From Enterococcus plantarum (lineage in GTDB: Bacteria > Bacillota > Bacilli > Lactobacillales > Enterococcaceae): DNA of 64,000 nucleotides. Where the stretch lies: positions 1 through 64,000 of the forward strand of contig NZ_MIKA01000049.1 of NCBI RefSeq assembly GCF_001730295.1, given 5' to 3'. A model generated the notes under the pieces. The model saw nothing but the letters and a program-made list of their open reading frames with translations, did no database searches and was not told the origin of the DNA. Made by a program: the position numbers and the translations under genes. Positions 8,277 through 19,082 of the stretch are shown here, in pieces (the stretch's first letter is position 1; the number at the start of each line of letters is the position of its first letter).

Positions 8277-10145
8277 CTATTTTACAATTTGTTTTGCAAT
8301 AAAACTTGAATACTTCACTTGACCGTCCACATTCGGATGAACACGATCCTCATAAAACCATTCCTCATGATCATTACTATAGCCATACCAGTCGATCACA
8401 ACTAAATTTTTGTATTTCTTTTTCATTGTTTCAAGCATCGTATTGACGTCATTTTGCCATCTCCTTGTCGGAACGCGGACATTGATCCAATAAACTTTAC
8501 GTTTAGAACCAATTGCTGTCATAAATTCGTCAAACTGCGCTTCAGTAAAGGAACCGTTCGTTCCAAGACCAACTAGCACATTATTTTTCAATAATTTTTC
8601 ATCATCTAATTTTTCAATGACTGGCGCACTAGTATACAATTGTCTGCCAACTTCGCCATCAACAATCATCTTAGGAAAAATTTCTTGAAGACCTGAAGCA
8701 GCATCTAAAATAACTGAATCGCCAAATGCCGTGATTTCCATCCCTTTCGCCTTCTTCATCTCTTCGGCTGTTAAATCAAAGTTCGTTTCTATTGGGGAAG
8801 TTGATTGTTCAGTCGAGTCTTTAGTTTCCCCATCGTTTTTGGCTTTCTCCTCTGCTTTTCGTTGCTCTGCTTTCTTTTTATTTGCTTCAATATTTTTTTG
8901 TAACTGTTGTTGTTCAGCGGTTACTTCATTTGAAGGTGCAATAGCCAACGCGAAAAGAGCAAAACAGGATATAACAACACTGATCAAGGCAGTCAATTTA
9001 GGAATTGTGGCCCATGGCTTGCGGAAAAAATCTTTAATAGCAAACCAAGTATATTTATAATAAAATTTACCTAAAGGCTTTTCAATAAAACGATAAGAAA
9101 GCTCACTGATCCCTAAAATTAATGCTATTTCAATGAGGGAGTGTAGAAATACATGATCGCTTAGATTTTGAATTTTTGCTTCATAAAAAATCATAACTGG
9201 GAATTGATACAAATAAATACCATAACTTCTTTTTCCAAACCAAGTAAATACTGGGTTCGTCAGCCAACGATTGAGGTCTGCACCTGGATGGGCCGTAACA
9301 GCAACCAGAAGTGTTGCAAAAATGCTGACAATAAACATACCGCCATAATACACAAAAGCAAAATGGTCTGCTAAGAATAAAAATGCGAGCAATAAGGCAA
9401 CCAATGACGCAATACCAACACCGTTTAGTAAAGTCTTAGCTTTTATCGGAATTTCTTCTTTCAAACGGAAACTTGGCCAAACAAAAGCCAAAGCACTTCC
9501 CATCAAAATCGAAAATAGTCGTGTATCCGTCCCATAATATACTCTCGTAGGATCTGCCCCTGGAGTATAGAGAATAGCCATCAAAATACCAGAACCGACA
9601 GCCAGCCCCATGATCAATCCAAAAATTTTACCGCTGTGTTTAACATACCTTTTAAGGACAATAAATAACAATGGCCAAATCAAATAATTTTGTGCTTCAA
9701 CGGCAAGAGACCATATATGTGTAAAAGGCGACTGCGTTGTAAATCGATCAAAATAAGAAAATCCTCTAAAAATCTGCCACCAATTATTATAATAAAGCAC
9801 ACTGCTGGCGACCACGCTGCGTAAGTTGTTTAACAAGTCTCTTTGAAAGAGAACGATATAGGCTGATGCTCCAATCAGCATAGTAATCAGGCCGGGGTAT
9901 AGCCGTTTCATACGGCGTATATAGAAACCTTTCACATCGATTGTTTCGGTTTGAAGCCACTCTTGCCTTAGTAAATCAGTAATTAAATATCCAGAAACTG
10001 CAAAAAAAATAGGGACGCCTAAATAGCCCCCATGCATTATATTGGGGAACAAGTGATACAGAATCACACCGACGACCGCGATTGTTCGAATCCCATCGAA
10101 CCCAGTAATATAACGGCGGTTTTCTAACCTTTTATTATTATTCAT
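8277..10145 (-). CDS. OatA-type peptidoglycan or wall-polymer O-acetyltransferase
   Basis: The protein has 622 residues. An N-terminal acyltransferase-3 membrane domain (about 10-400, around ten helices) starts with GFDGIRTIAVVGVILYH and VPIFFAVSGYLITDLL. A charged, probably coiled segment rich in K, E and Q follows (about 405-450). The C-terminal extracellular SGNH esterase domain has GDSVILDAA as the serine block and WYGYSNDHEEWFYEDRVHPN supplying the Asp/His pair. Such proteins acetylate muramic acid and give lysozyme resistance, but other wall polymers are possible. Single gene, convergent with the GNAT gene. Confidence 0.88.
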   Translation of the reverse strand: MNNNKRLENRRYITGFDGIRTIAVVGVILYHLFPNIMHGGYLGVPIFFAVSGYLITDLLRQEWLQTETIDVKGFYIRRMKRLYPGLITMLIGASAYIVLFQRDLLNNLRSVVASSVLYYNNWWQIFRGFSYFDRFTTQSPFTHIWSLAVEAQNYLIWPLLFIVLKRYVKHSGKIFGLIMGLAVGSGILMAILYTPGADPTRVYYGTDTRLFSILMGSALAFVWPSFRLKEEIPIKAKTLLNGVGIASLVALLLAFLFLADHFAFVYYGGMFIVSIFATLLVAVTAHPGADLNRWLTNPVFTWFGKRSYGIYLYQFPVMIFYEAKIQNLSDHVFLHSLIEIALILGISELSYRFIEKPLGKFYYKYTWFAIKDFFRKPWATIPKLTALISVVISCFALFALAIAPSNEVTAEQQQLQKNIEANKKKAEQRKAEEKAKNDGETKDSTEQSTSPIETNFDLTAEEMKKAKGMEITAFGDSVILDAASGLQEIFPKMIVDGEVGRQLYTSAPVIEKLDDEKLLKNNVLVGLGTNGSFTEAQFDEFMTAIGSKRKVYWINVRVPTRRWQNDVNTMLETMKKKYKNLVVIDWYGYSNDHEEWFYEDRVHPNVDGQVKYSSFIAKQIVK

Positions 10146-10615
10146 TTATATTTTCCAACTTTACTAATATTCTTTTTTATAATTCGAGTAATTTTTTAAC
10201 AAAGGAAACATGATTTTAAAAATGACAGATGATAGAAAAAATAAGTCGTGTTTGACCAAAAAAGGTAGTCTGTTGAAGTGTAAAAAAATTTCTATCTGGC
10301 TCATGCTCTTTGACGGTCGTAGTTTTTCTAACCGATTTAATGTAGTAAGTTAAATATACGTTCTTTCCTGACAAATGGCAAGAGCTCTTACTCCATTTTT
10401 TGACTTTTTAAGCAAATTTTAGAAATTTTTTTTCAAAAAAAAGAGTGGACAATATGAAAGAATTTAATCTTACATACTATCCAATCTCATTGAACATAAT
10501 TACTTGTTATTTATCGTGTATTTTTCATTGCCTCGGCACTCTTTTACGTCAATATATTGTTGTTTAAATTATTGTTGAATGCGATAAAAAATGGATCCTT
10601 TCGTTTGTGTCATTA
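10146..10615. other. non-coding stretch, nothing recognised
   Basis: About 470 bases of AT-rich sequence lie between the acyltransferase start and the ilvA stop. I see no open frame with a ribosome site and no convincing hairpin. It presumably carries the acyltransferase promoter and the 3' end of the ilv operon. Confidence 0.5.
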
Positions 10616-11869
10616 TTATACAAGTAGAGCATATAATGATGGATTATCACTAAGATCGATATACTTCGGATCGAACTCTGCCATTTTTGCTAATAAGTTT
10701 GGCAATTCTTCTTTATCTTTCAGCAAAATCCCCAAAACAACTGGTCCTGTTCCACGATTGACTTTTTTCGTGTATTCGAAACGAGTGATATCATCATTTG
10801 GACCTAATATATCTGTTACAAATTCTCTTAATGCACCCGGTCGCTGCGGAAAATTGATGACAAAATAATGTTTCAATCCTTCAAAAATCAATGAACGTTC
10901 TTCAATTTCTTCCATACGGTTAATATCATTGTTACCACCACTAATAATACAAACTACATTTTTCCCTTTTATATCATCCTTAACGAGTTCTAAAGCTGAA
11001 ACACTTAATGCGCCAGCTGGCTCTACAACGATTGCTTGTTTTGTATACAACTCTAAAATCGTTGAGCACGCTTGTCCTTCATCGACAGCCAACAGCTCAT
11101 CTACATATTCAAGTGCATGTTCATATGTTAAATTACCAACTTGTTTGACCGCAGCACCATCCACAAATTTTTCGACACTATCCAGCATTACCGGCTTTCC
11201 TTCATTAAAAGCAGCCCGCATCGATTGAGCGCCAAGTGGCTCTACTCCTACAACTACTGTAGTCGGGCTCACACTTTTAGTATAGGTTGAAATACCGCTA
11301 ACTAAGCCTCCTCCACCTATTGCTGCTAACAAGTAGTCCACTTGAAATTCAGATTCTTTTGCTTCTTGAAAGACTTCAACCGCTACCGTTCCTTGACCAG
11401 CCATAATATTTAAATCATTAAAAGGATCAATAAATGCTTGATTATTAGCCTGGGCATATTCTTTAGCGGCTTTAGCAGAGGCATCAAAGGTATCACCGAT
11501 TAATTTGACGGTTACTTCCTCTCCACCGAAAAATTTTACTTGAGAGATTTTTTGTTGTGGTGTAGTTGTCGGCATAAAAATTATTGCTGAAACCTTCATT
11601 TCATGGCAAGTAAACGCTACTCCTTGCGCGTGATTTCCAGCGCTAGCACACACAACGCCATTTTTTAGCATGTCATGAGGCGTTTGTTTGATTGCATAAT
11701 AGGCTCCTCTTAATTTAAACGAACGTACTTTTTGTAAATCTTCTCTTTTTAAGTAAACATTACATTGATACTTTTGTGATAGGTACCTATCGTACTGTAA
11801 TGGGGTTTTCGTTACGACCTCTTTTAACGTATCATAGGCTTCTTCGATATTTTCTTTAGTTAATTTCAC
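10616..11869 (-). CDS. ilvA: threonine ammonia-lyase, biosynthetic
   Basis: This PLP enzyme of 417 residues converts threonine to 2-oxobutanoate, the first step of isoleucine synthesis. Visible features are the PLP lysine motif VRSFKLRGAYYAI, the phosphate-binding glycine loop AIGGGGLVSG and a C-terminal ACT-like regulatory region (about 330-415). The start is GTG at 11869, eight bases after gggtgagg; a TTG one codon earlier is possible. The longer upstream frame has no ribosome site. It is the last gene of ilvDBNCA, separated from ilvC by a hairpin. Confidence 0.95.
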   Translation of the reverse strand: MKLTKENIEEAYDTLKEVVTKTPLQYDRYLSQKYQCNVYLKREDLQKVRSFKLRGAYYAIKQTPHDMLKNGVVCASAGNHAQGVAFTCHEMKVSAIIFMPTTTPQQKISQVKFFGGEEVTVKLIGDTFDASAKAAKEYAQANNQAFIDPFNDLNIMAGQGTVAVEVFQEAKESEFQVDYLLAAIGGGGLVSGISTYTKSVSPTTVVVGVEPLGAQSMRAAFNEGKPVMLDSVEKFVDGAAVKQVGNLTYEHALEYVDELLAVDEGQACSTILELYTKQAIVVEPAGALSVSALELVKDDIKGKNVVCIISGGNNDINRMEEIEERSLIFEGLKHYFVINFPQRPGALREFVTDILGPNDDITRFEYTKKVNRGTGPVVLGILLKDKEELPNLLAKMAEFDPKYIDLSDNPSLYALLV

Positions 11870-11898
11870 CAATTTTTCCTCACCCTTTATTATGTAAA

Positions 11899-11926
11899 AG
11901 GTTGAGAAAATTATTTTTCTCAACCT
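11899..11926 (-). other. intercistronic hairpin between ilvC and ilvA
   Basis: A perfect 12-bp inverted repeat (aggttgagaaaa / ttttctcaacct, four-base loop) lies 12 bases after the ilvC stop, with a short T run on the minus strand. It could be a partial terminator or an RNA-stability element that lowers ilvA relative to ilvDBNC. Confidence 0.65.
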
Positions 11927-11938
11927 CTATTTACTATT

Positions 11939-12988
<1,050 letters not shown>

Positions 12989-13471
12989 TTAGTTGTTGCC
13001 TCGAGTAAATCCTGTAACACCTGTTCGTGCAAGTTGTTTGATTCCATAAGGTGTAACTACATCAACAAATGCACTGATTTTTTCGCTCGTTCCTGTGACT
13101 TGAATCACCACTGAGCGAGTACCTACATCAATCACGTTCGCTCTAAATGGATCGATCACAGAGAATAATTCAGCTCGAACAGCAGCTGGTGCATTAAGTT
13201 TTACCAACGCTAATTCTCTTTCTAAATGTGGTTCATCTGTTATATCAGAAACCTTGATCACATCGATTTGTTTGTTCAATTGTTTAGTGACCTGTTCACT
13301 TTCATTTAAGTCGGCTACTTGAATCACAATCGTAATTCGTGAAACATTGTCTAATTCTGTCGGTCCAACTGAAATACTATCGATATTAACTTGCCTACGC
13401 GTCAGTACACCACTAAAACGATTTAAGACACCTGAATTATTATTGACTGTCGCTGTAATGATTCGTCTCAT
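12989..13471 (-). CDS. ilvN: acetolactate synthase small (regulatory) subunit
   Basis: This 160-residue regulatory subunit has an N-terminal ACT domain (MRRIITATVNNNSGVLNRFS...) and the C-terminal extension typical of IlvN/IlvH. By family knowledge it confers valine feedback inhibition on IlvB. The start is set at 13471 because MRRIITATV is the conserved N-terminus; the ATG lies one base after the ilvB stop, so coupling is expected. The longer open frame upstream is out-of-frame ilvB sequence. Confidence 0.95.
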   Translation of the reverse strand: MRRIITATVNNNSGVLNRFSGVLTRRQVNIDSISVGPTELDNVSRITIVIQVADLNESEQVTKQLNKQIDVIKVSDITDEPHLERELALVKLNAPAAVRAELFSVIDPFRANVIDVGTRSVVIQVTGTSEKISAFVDVVTPYGIKQLARTGVTGFTRGNN

Positions 13472-13472
13472 T

Positions 13473-15167
13473 TCAGTCCACCCCCAGCATTTGATAGTTT
13501 GCTTTACCCGCTGGAACCATTGGTAATACATGTTCCGTTGGTGACACCATGACTTCAATCAACAAAGGACCTGTTTCTTTAAAGGCTTCTGTCAATTCAG
13601 CTTCTAGAGTTTTGGGATCCTCTATTCGGAGTCCTTTGATATGATAGGCTTCTGCCATCTTCACAAAATCCGGTTGAGAGGTGAAAACTGATTCTGAACG
13701 ACGTTCGTTGAAGAAACTTTCCTGCCATTGACGCACCATTCCTAATGATTGATTATTCAAAATCACAATTTTAATTGGAATATTGTATATAGTTAAAATT
13801 GCTAATTCTTGATTCGTCATTTGGAACCCACCATCACCAACAAAAAGTACAACTTCTTTGTCTGGACAACCTAATTTTGCGCCAATTGCAGCTGGCACAC
13901 CGTACCCCATCGTTCCTAGACCACCACTTGTTATAAGCTGTTTCTCATTTTTGAATGGATAAAACTGAGCTGCCCACATTTGGTGCTGACCTACATCGGT
14001 TGCCACAATCGCTTCACCATTTGTCAGTTCCCCAATAAATTCAATGACTTTTTGAGGTTTGATTTCTGCCTTTTGTTCTTTATCGTATTTAAAGGGATGC
14101 AATTTTTTTCTTGAAAGATTTAGTTTTCTCCATTCCGTACAATCGGCACTTTCAACTTCAATCTTTAACATCTCTTTTAATGTTTCTTTGGCATCTGCTA
14201 CAATCGGTATTTGCGTTTCAATAATTTTGCCAATTTCTGCTGGATCAATATCAACATGTGCAATTACTGCATTCGAAGCAAATTCTTTTGGCGCACTAGC
14301 CAAACGATCGTCAAAACGGGAACCTAGATTGATCAACAGATCGCAGTCGGTCAAAGCCATATTAGCCGCAAAAGACCCATGCATGCCACCCATCCCTAAA
14401 AATAATTCATTTTCTGTCGGGACTGCCCCTAAACCTAAAAGGGTACATAGCGCTGGAACTTGGTATTTATTGATAAATTCTACTAATTCTTTCCCAGCAT
14501 CAGCATGTAAAACGCCTGCACCAACCAATATTAAGGGTTTTTTAGCAACTGCTAAAGCTTCCATCAGTTTTTTTACTTGAAGTTTATTTGGTTTTACTGT
14601 CGGCTGATAGCTAGGTAAATTTAAATTGACCTCAATCTCAGCATCAGCTTCCATGATTGTCATATCTTTAGGCAAATCGATTACAACTGGTCCTTTTCTA
14701 CCTGTTGTCGCAATGTGAAAAGCTTCTTCGATGATTCTCGGTAATTCTTTGGTCTCACGAACTTGGTAATTATTTTTTGTAATAGGCATTGTCAGTCCGA
14801 TGACATCAGCTTCTTGAAAGGCATCTTTGCCAATGCCATCTGTAACTACCTGACCTGTGAAAACAACCATCGGAATCGAATCACTCATCGCATCCGCAAT
14901 ACCGGTAATTGCATTTGTTGCACCAGGACCACTAGTTACGATTACGACCCCAGGTTTTCCAGTAGCTTTAGCATATCCTTCTGCAGCATGGACCGCTCCT
15001 TGTTCATGTCTTGTCAAAATATGAGGAATATCTCTGTCATATAATGCATCATATAGAGGGAGGACCGCCCCACCAGGATATCCAAATATCATTTCTACTT
15101 CTTGTTTTTGCAGTGCATCAATTAAGATTCTTGAACCATTTTTCATTTTTCTTTGTTCTTCCGCCAT
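13473..15167 (-). CDS. ilvB: acetolactate synthase large subunit
   Basis: This thiamine-diphosphate enzyme of 564 residues condenses pyruvate with pyruvate or 2-oxobutanoate. The catalytic glutamate lies in LTRHEQGAVHAAEGYA. The ThDP-binding block begins GDGGFQMTNQELAIL. It is a biosynthetic AHAS type, since an ilvN subunit follows. ATG at 15167 follows ggaggg. It is the second gene of the operon, 13 bases after ilvD. Confidence 0.97.
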   Translation of the reverse strand: MAEEQRKMKNGSRILIDALQKQEVEMIFGYPGGAVLPLYDALYDRDIPHILTRHEQGAVHAAEGYAKATGKPGVVIVTSGPGATNAITGIADAMSDSIPMVVFTGQVVTDGIGKDAFQEADVIGLTMPITKNNYQVRETKELPRIIEEAFHIATTGRKGPVVIDLPKDMTIMEADAEIEVNLNLPSYQPTVKPNKLQVKKLMEALAVAKKPLILVGAGVLHADAGKELVEFINKYQVPALCTLLGLGAVPTENELFLGMGGMHGSFAANMALTDCDLLINLGSRFDDRLASAPKEFASNAVIAHVDIDPAEIGKIIETQIPIVADAKETLKEMLKIEVESADCTEWRKLNLSRKKLHPFKYDKEQKAEIKPQKVIEFIGELTNGEAIVATDVGQHQMWAAQFYPFKNEKQLITSGGLGTMGYGVPAAIGAKLGCPDKEVVLFVGDGGFQMTNQELAILTIYNIPIKIVILNNQSLGMVRQWQESFFNERRSESVFTSQPDFVKMAEAYHIKGLRIEDPKTLEAELTEAFKETGPLLIEVMVSPTEHVLPMVPAGKANYQMLGVD

Positions 15168-15180
15168 GAGCTTCCCTCCT

Positions 15181-16872
15181 CTAGTCTAGCAAATCTTCTG
15201 GAATCTGCATGATTCCTCCTGTATGCGCTGATGTTACCAACGCCGTGTAACGAGCTAAGTATCCTGTTTTTACTTTCGCTTTAAATTTCGGCAATTGGTC
15301 ATTTCTTTTCGCCAATTCTTCATCAGAAACATGTAATTCTAGTGTTCGATTAATCAAATCAATTTCAATTTCATCGCCATCTTTGACTAACGCAATGGGA
15401 CCGCCTGCTGCCGCTTCTGGAGAAATATGTCCTACTGCTATTCCACGAGTTGCCCCTGAAAAACGACCATCCGTAATCAAAGCCACATCTTTCCCTAACC
15501 CTCGTCCAACGATACTTGATGTTGGAGCCAACATTTCTGGCATACCAGGGCCGCCTTTTGGTCCTTCATAACGAATAACCACCACATGTCCTTTTTTCAC
15601 TGTATGATCATCGATTGCTGCAACAGCTTCATCATGAGAACTAAAGCAAATAGCTTTTCCTACGAATTTTTTGATTGAAGGATCTACTCCACCAACCTTG
15701 ATTACACTTCCTTTGGGTGCGATATTTCCATACAAAATTGACAAACCTCCAACTGGGCTATATGGATTTTCTTTTGGATGGATAACTTCTTCATTTTTGA
15801 TTACAGCATCCTGAACGTTTTCACGAATTGTTTTTCCTGTAACGGTGATACGATCTGGATGGATAGCGTTTCCTAAGTCTACTAACTCTTTCATGATTGC
15901 CGGAACACCTCCAGCTTCATGAACGTCATGCATTGAATACGCTGACGATGGTGCAATTTTAGACAAGTAAGGCACACGTTCAGCAATCGCATTGACTTCT
16001 TCTAAGTTGTAGTCGATTTCTGCTTCATTCGCAATCGCCAAGGTATGCAACACAGTGTTTGTTGAGCCACCCATCGCCATATCCAATGCAAAAGCATCAT
16101 CAATGGCTTCTTTTGTAATGATATCTCTTGGCTTCACCTGATTTTTGACTAAATCCATCAAATGGAATGCTGATTGCCTAACAAGCTCTCTTCGTTCGTC
16201 TGAAACGGCTAAAATAGTTCCGTTACCAGGTAATGCCATTCCTAAAACTTCCATCAAGCAATTCATAGAATTCGCTGTAAACATTCCTGCACATGAACCA
16301 CAAGTTGGACAGGCATTTTGTTCCATAAAATTAAATTCTTCTTCCGTCATTTTCCCTTCTTTAAATGTTCCTACCGCTTCAAACATATTAGAAAGAGTAG
16401 TCGTGTGACCTCTTGGATCGATACCTGCTTTCATTGGGCCACCAGAACAGAAAATTGCTGGAACGTTTGTTCTAACACTAGCCATCAGCATACCAGGAGT
16501 AATTTTGTCGCAGTTTGGAATATAGAAGACACCATCAAACCAGTGAGCATTGATTACGGTCTCAGCAGCATCAGCAATAATCTCTCTACTTGGTAATGAG
16601 TAGCGCATACCGATATGTCCCATAGCAATACCATCATCAACACCGATCGTATTAAACTCAAAAGGAATTCCTCCAGCTTCCCGGATTGCTTCTTTGGCAA
16701 CATCCGCCAATTCTCTTAAATGCACATGCCCAGGCACAATATCAATATATGAGTTACAAATTGCGATAAACGGCTTGTCCATATCTTTGGCATTTTTTAC
16801 TTGTCCAGTTGCATAAAGTAAGCTTCTGGCAGGTGCTGCTTCAATTCCTTTTTTGATTTGATCACTACGCAT
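15181..16872 (-). CDS. ilvD: dihydroxy-acid dehydratase
   Basis: This Fe-S dehydratase of about 563 residues makes the 2-oxo acids of valine and isoleucine synthesis. The cluster cysteines are visible in [13 protein letters not shown] and [20 protein letters not shown]. The ATG at 16872 has a ggag nine bases upstream; an ATG two codons earlier is possible, and the TTG further up overlaps that ribosome site. It is the first structural gene of the operon, below the leader peptide and attenuator. Confidence 0.96.
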   Translation of the reverse strand: MRSDQIKKGIEAAPARSLLYATGQVKNAKDMDKPFIAICNSYIDIVPGHVHLRELADVAKEAIREAGGIPFEFNTIGVDDGIAMGHIGMRYSLPSREIIADAAETVINAHWFDGVFYIPNCDKITPGMLMASVRTNVPAIFCSGGPMKAGIDPRGHTTTLSNMFEAVGTFKEGKMTEEEFNFMEQNACPTCGSCAGMFTANSMNCLMEVLGMALPGNGTILAVSDERRELVRQSAFHLMDLVKNQVKPRDIITKEAIDDAFALDMAMGGSTNTVLHTLAIANEAEIDYNLEEVNAIAERVPYLSKIAPSSAYSMHDVHEAGGVPAIMKELVDLGNAIHPDRITVTGKTIRENVQDAVIKNEEVIHPKENPYSPVGGLSILYGNIAPKGSVIKVGGVDPSIKKFVGKAICFSSHDEAVAAIDDHTVKKGHVVVIRYEGPKGGPGMPEMLAPTSSIVGRGLGKDVALITDGRFSGATRGIAVGHISPEAAAGGPIALVKDGDEIEIDLINRTLELHVSDEELAKRNDQLPKFKAKVKTGYLARYTALVTSAHTGGIMQIPEDLLD

Positions 16873-16971
16873 TTTCATCCACTCCAATTCAGTTATCTCC
16901 AGAAGAGTTCAATTATGATTCTTCGGATTCGTTTTTTATTTTTCCTCGTGCCTCTTTATATAACTTTCTAC

Positions 16972-17006
16972 AAAAAAAGCATCCCATCAATTGAATGGGA
17001 TGCTTT
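16972..17006 (-). terminator. ilv attenuator terminator
   Basis: The minus strand carries AAAGCATCCCAT, a seven-base loop and ATGGGATGCTTT followed by seven T. It lies between the leader peptide and ilvD, about 100 bases before the ilvD start. That is the position of an attenuator rather than of a normal operon end. Confidence 0.85.
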
Positions 17007-17068
17007 AGTAAGACCCCCATTTACCAAAGACAAACAGGACTCTAACATCTGCGAAATTTCTCAGTGTT

Positions 17069-17125
17069 CTAAGTCCTACACGATAAAATAATGACTAATA
17101 CGTGGCTGTTGTTTGTCTTTTTCAT
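17069..17125 (-). CDS. ilv operon leader peptide (attenuator)
   Basis: This 18-codon frame, MKKTNNSHVLVIILSCRT, starts with ATG eight bases after agaggag. It contains a run of V-L-V-I-I-L codons just before the stop, the hallmark of branched-chain amino acid attenuation. Codons 3-6 are perfectly complementary over 11 bases (17110-17120) to 17026-17036. The stop-codon region (17065-17077) can pair with 17036-17047. The terminator at 16972-17006 follows. Starvation for Ile, Leu or Val should stall ribosomes here and allow read-through into ilvD. The logic parallels leader peptides of lactococcal and enteric ilv/leu operons; no T-box motif is present. Confidence 0.85.
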   Translation of the reverse strand: MKKTNNSHVLVIILSCRT

Positions 17126-17238
17126 GATAATGGTCTCCTCTTTTAAAAAATCTACAAAGATTAAAATAGCATGTGATAAATAAAAGCTTTTGTTAACTAT
17201 AAACCTAATAAATGAGAATGTCAATAAAATTTGATAAA

Positions 17239-17253
17239 AAGATTCAGAAAATT
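17239..17253 (-). promoter_or_regulatory. CodY-box-like operator upstream of ilv
   Basis: AATTTTCTGAATCTT on the minus strand matches the CodY consensus AATTTTCWGAAAATT at 13 of 15 positions. It lies about 115 bases upstream of the leader-peptide start, so the operon may be repressed by CodY when branched-chain amino acids and GTP are plentiful. Confidence 0.65.
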
Positions 17254-17395
17254 CCAACAATGTCGGTACTGACTTTCTTACTTATTGTCGCAAAACGCTG
17301 TAAAACCTCTTTTTTTGGACGTAATAAGTGACATGAATACTCTTTTTTTCCTTTCAAAATACTCATTACTGCGCACCTATTTTTAATCTTCAAAA

Positions 17396-17432
17396 CAAAA
17401 AAGCTGATACCCGACTCATTTGGGTATCAGCT
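17396..17432 (-). terminator. terminator of the 17.4-18.0 kb gene
   Basis: Arms agctgataccc and gggtatcagct (17402-17432) are followed on the minus strand by TTTTTTG, just downstream of the stop at 17445. Confidence 0.85.
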
Positions 17433-17444
17433 ACTTATGTAATC

Positions 17445-17960
17445 TTATCCTCTTTGGAAATAATACAATGGTTTGTGTGTTAAACGTTTCATTTGTCTTT
17501 TTTTATCTTCAATAATTGAAAGTAATTCTTCTGAAAAATTTTCTATTATCACACGGCCACCTTTATATGTACTGCCGCCCATTGAAATCACTTCATCCGG
17601 TGTTAAGATTACTTTTCTATGGGAAATTTTTTTGAAAAATTCTTCAATCAAATATGTAGGCAAATAGAAATTGTTTTGTGCCGAAAATGATTCTAAATAG
17701 ATAAAATCATCGATACTGATATAACAATCATCCATTGACATGAAATTCACAGACTTGTCTACATAAATATCTCTTTTTTGTAAAATCTCATTGATTTTCT
17801 TGTTCAAAAGATTCAGGGTTTCTATTTCTTTGACAAAATTTTCTAATTCACGATAACGTACCGCTTTGCGTTCTTCATAGGTTACACGTAGCGCAACACC
17901 AATCGATACGATAACTGCACCAATCAAGACACCCGTTATACCTGCAATAAAAACAACCAT
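17445..17960 (-). CDS. uncharacterised membrane-anchored protein
   Basis: This 171-residue protein is not assigned to a family. One N-terminal membrane helix (about 3-25, VVFIAGITGVLIGAVIVSIG) is followed by a basic, heptad-like stretch (about 28-65) that may be coiled coil. A mixed soluble domain then runs to a basic C-terminus. The lack of lipobox or cleavage site suggests a cytoplasmic soluble part. It is a single gene with its own terminator, upstream of and co-directional with the ilv leader region. Confidence 0.7.
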   Translation of the reverse strand: MVVFIAGITGVLIGAVIVSIGVALRVTYEERKAVRYRELENFVKEIETLNLLNKKINEILQKRDIYVDKSVNFMSMDDCYISIDDFIYLESFSAQNNFYLPTYLIEEFFKKISHRKVILTPDEVISMGGSTYKGGRVIIENFSEELLSIIEDKKRQMKRLTHKPLYYFQRG

Positions 17961-18194
17961 TTGGATTCCCTCACTCTTCTAATTCTTACTTTTTTAGTAT
18001 AACATACTCTTCCACAAGCGCAAAAAAATATGTTAAAAGACTATGTCTCTTTTTCAATTCCTAAAACAAATCTGTCCTTACTATATTATTATTTTTCCAA
18101 AAGACTAGAATATGCTTTATTAGTCTAGATAACTCATTCTTTTGATGCTATAATATAACAGTAATAATATTATGATAAAAGTGGGGAAGTCGTT

Positions 18195-18662
18195 ATGGGG
18201 AAGAAAGTTATTAAATTAGATTTTGAAGATGTTGTTATTGCTAATGAAGATGGGAGCACAACCAGAGCATTATACGAATGGTTTAATTTCAAGCCAGAAA
18301 TTGGTGATCTCGTAGATGTGTTTCCAGATGGAGACGAATTGATCATCCACAAAGCTATAGCAGCAACAGATAATCTACAAGATAAAATCAATATCAATAT
18401 CGTTAATGAAAATAACAATACACAGTCAGTGGGTGGCTATGTACAATATGGTAAAGTTGTTAACAAATGGGTTTATTTCTTATTAGCCTTTTTATTGGGA
18501 GGAATAGGTGCTCATAAGTTCTATTCTGGTTTTTCTGGAAAAGGAATTATGTATTTATTATTCTCTTGGACAATGATTCCTGGAATTATTGCATTTTTCA
18601 CTTCAATCGCGACATTACTTAAAACTGCAGACCAAAATGGAAATATTGTAGTAACTTCTTAA
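18195..18662 (+). CDS. TM2-domain membrane protein
   Basis: The protein has 155 residues. The N-terminal half (about 1-70) is acidic and soluble. The C-terminal half is a TM2 domain: KWVYFLLAFLLGGIGAHKFY, a short turn with GKGIMYLLFSW, and a second hydrophobic segment, MIPGIIAFFTSIA. The motif G-x-x-GAHKFY is diagnostic. The function of TM2 proteins in bacteria is not established. Monocistronic; the start has a weak gtgggga ribosome site. Confidence 0.85.
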   Translation: MGKKVIKLDFEDVVIANEDGSTTRALYEWFNFKPEIGDLVDVFPDGDELIIHKAIAATDNLQDKININIVNENNNTQSVGGYVQYGKVVNKWVYFLLAFLLGGIGAHKFYSGFSGKGIMYLLFSWTMIPGIIAFFTSIATLLKTADQNGNIVVTS

Positions 18663-18720
18663 TAGATATGTAAGCTCCATCAATCTCATATGAAAATGTA
18701 AGACTCTTTGAGATTATTTA

Positions 18721-18845
18721 AGGAGGTTGGGACAGAAGTGTTTTACTCCGAGAAATAAGATGGAATTTACGAAAATTGCTCTTCAAATTTTTGTGAATTT
18801 CGGCTTATTTCCGAAGGAGTTGCTTCTGCGCCCACCGTTTATTCG
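18721..18845 (+). repeat. dispersed 3'-UTR repeat, copy R3 (longest hairpin form)
   Basis: Starting 58 bases after the TM2 gene and in its orientation, ggttgggacagaagtg pairs with cttctgcgcccacc. Inside it, actccgagaaataag pairs with cttatttccgaaggagt around a further aatt-rich stem. A separate terminator follows at 18852-18897. Confidence 0.75.
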
Positions 18846-18851
18846 GTTACT

Positions 18852-18897
18852 AAGAGCCTGAAACATAACCTTTTTAGTTATGTACCAGGCTCTTTTA
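18852..18897 (+). terminator. terminator after repeat R3
   Basis: aagagcctg and acataac pair with gttatgt and caggctctt, followed by a T-rich tail (tttta). Confidence 0.85.
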
Positions 18898-18983
18898 TTC
18901 TAATCTACTCGATAAAAGTGATTTTTCACACTATTTTTGAAATAAGTCAAAGCTTCTTCTTTCTTAAAATTCAAAGCGTTAAA

Positions 18984-19013
18984 GTTGACCTTTATTGACC
19001 AATAAAGTATACT
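18984..19013 (+). promoter_or_regulatory. clpP promoter with CtsR operator
   Basis: TTGACC (18985-18990), 17 bp and TATACT (19008-19013) form a strong sigma-A promoter. GTTGACCTTTATTGACC (18984-19000) is the CtsR direct heptad repeat (GGTCAA-N4-GGTCAA read on the other strand). It overlaps the -35 box and spacer, so CtsR should block RNA polymerase until heat or protein stress. Confidence 0.85.
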
Positions 19014-19082
19014 TTTTTTAAGCATTACGATAAGCTTTGTGATAAAATGATTTGAAGAGTTTTTATATAGGAGGAATATACT

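Noticed and set aside
17126-17260. 63-codon frame containing the ilv leader peptide with an N-terminal extension
   Set aside because: The ribosome site agaggag lies directly before the internal ATG at 17125, and the extension covers the presumed promoter region.
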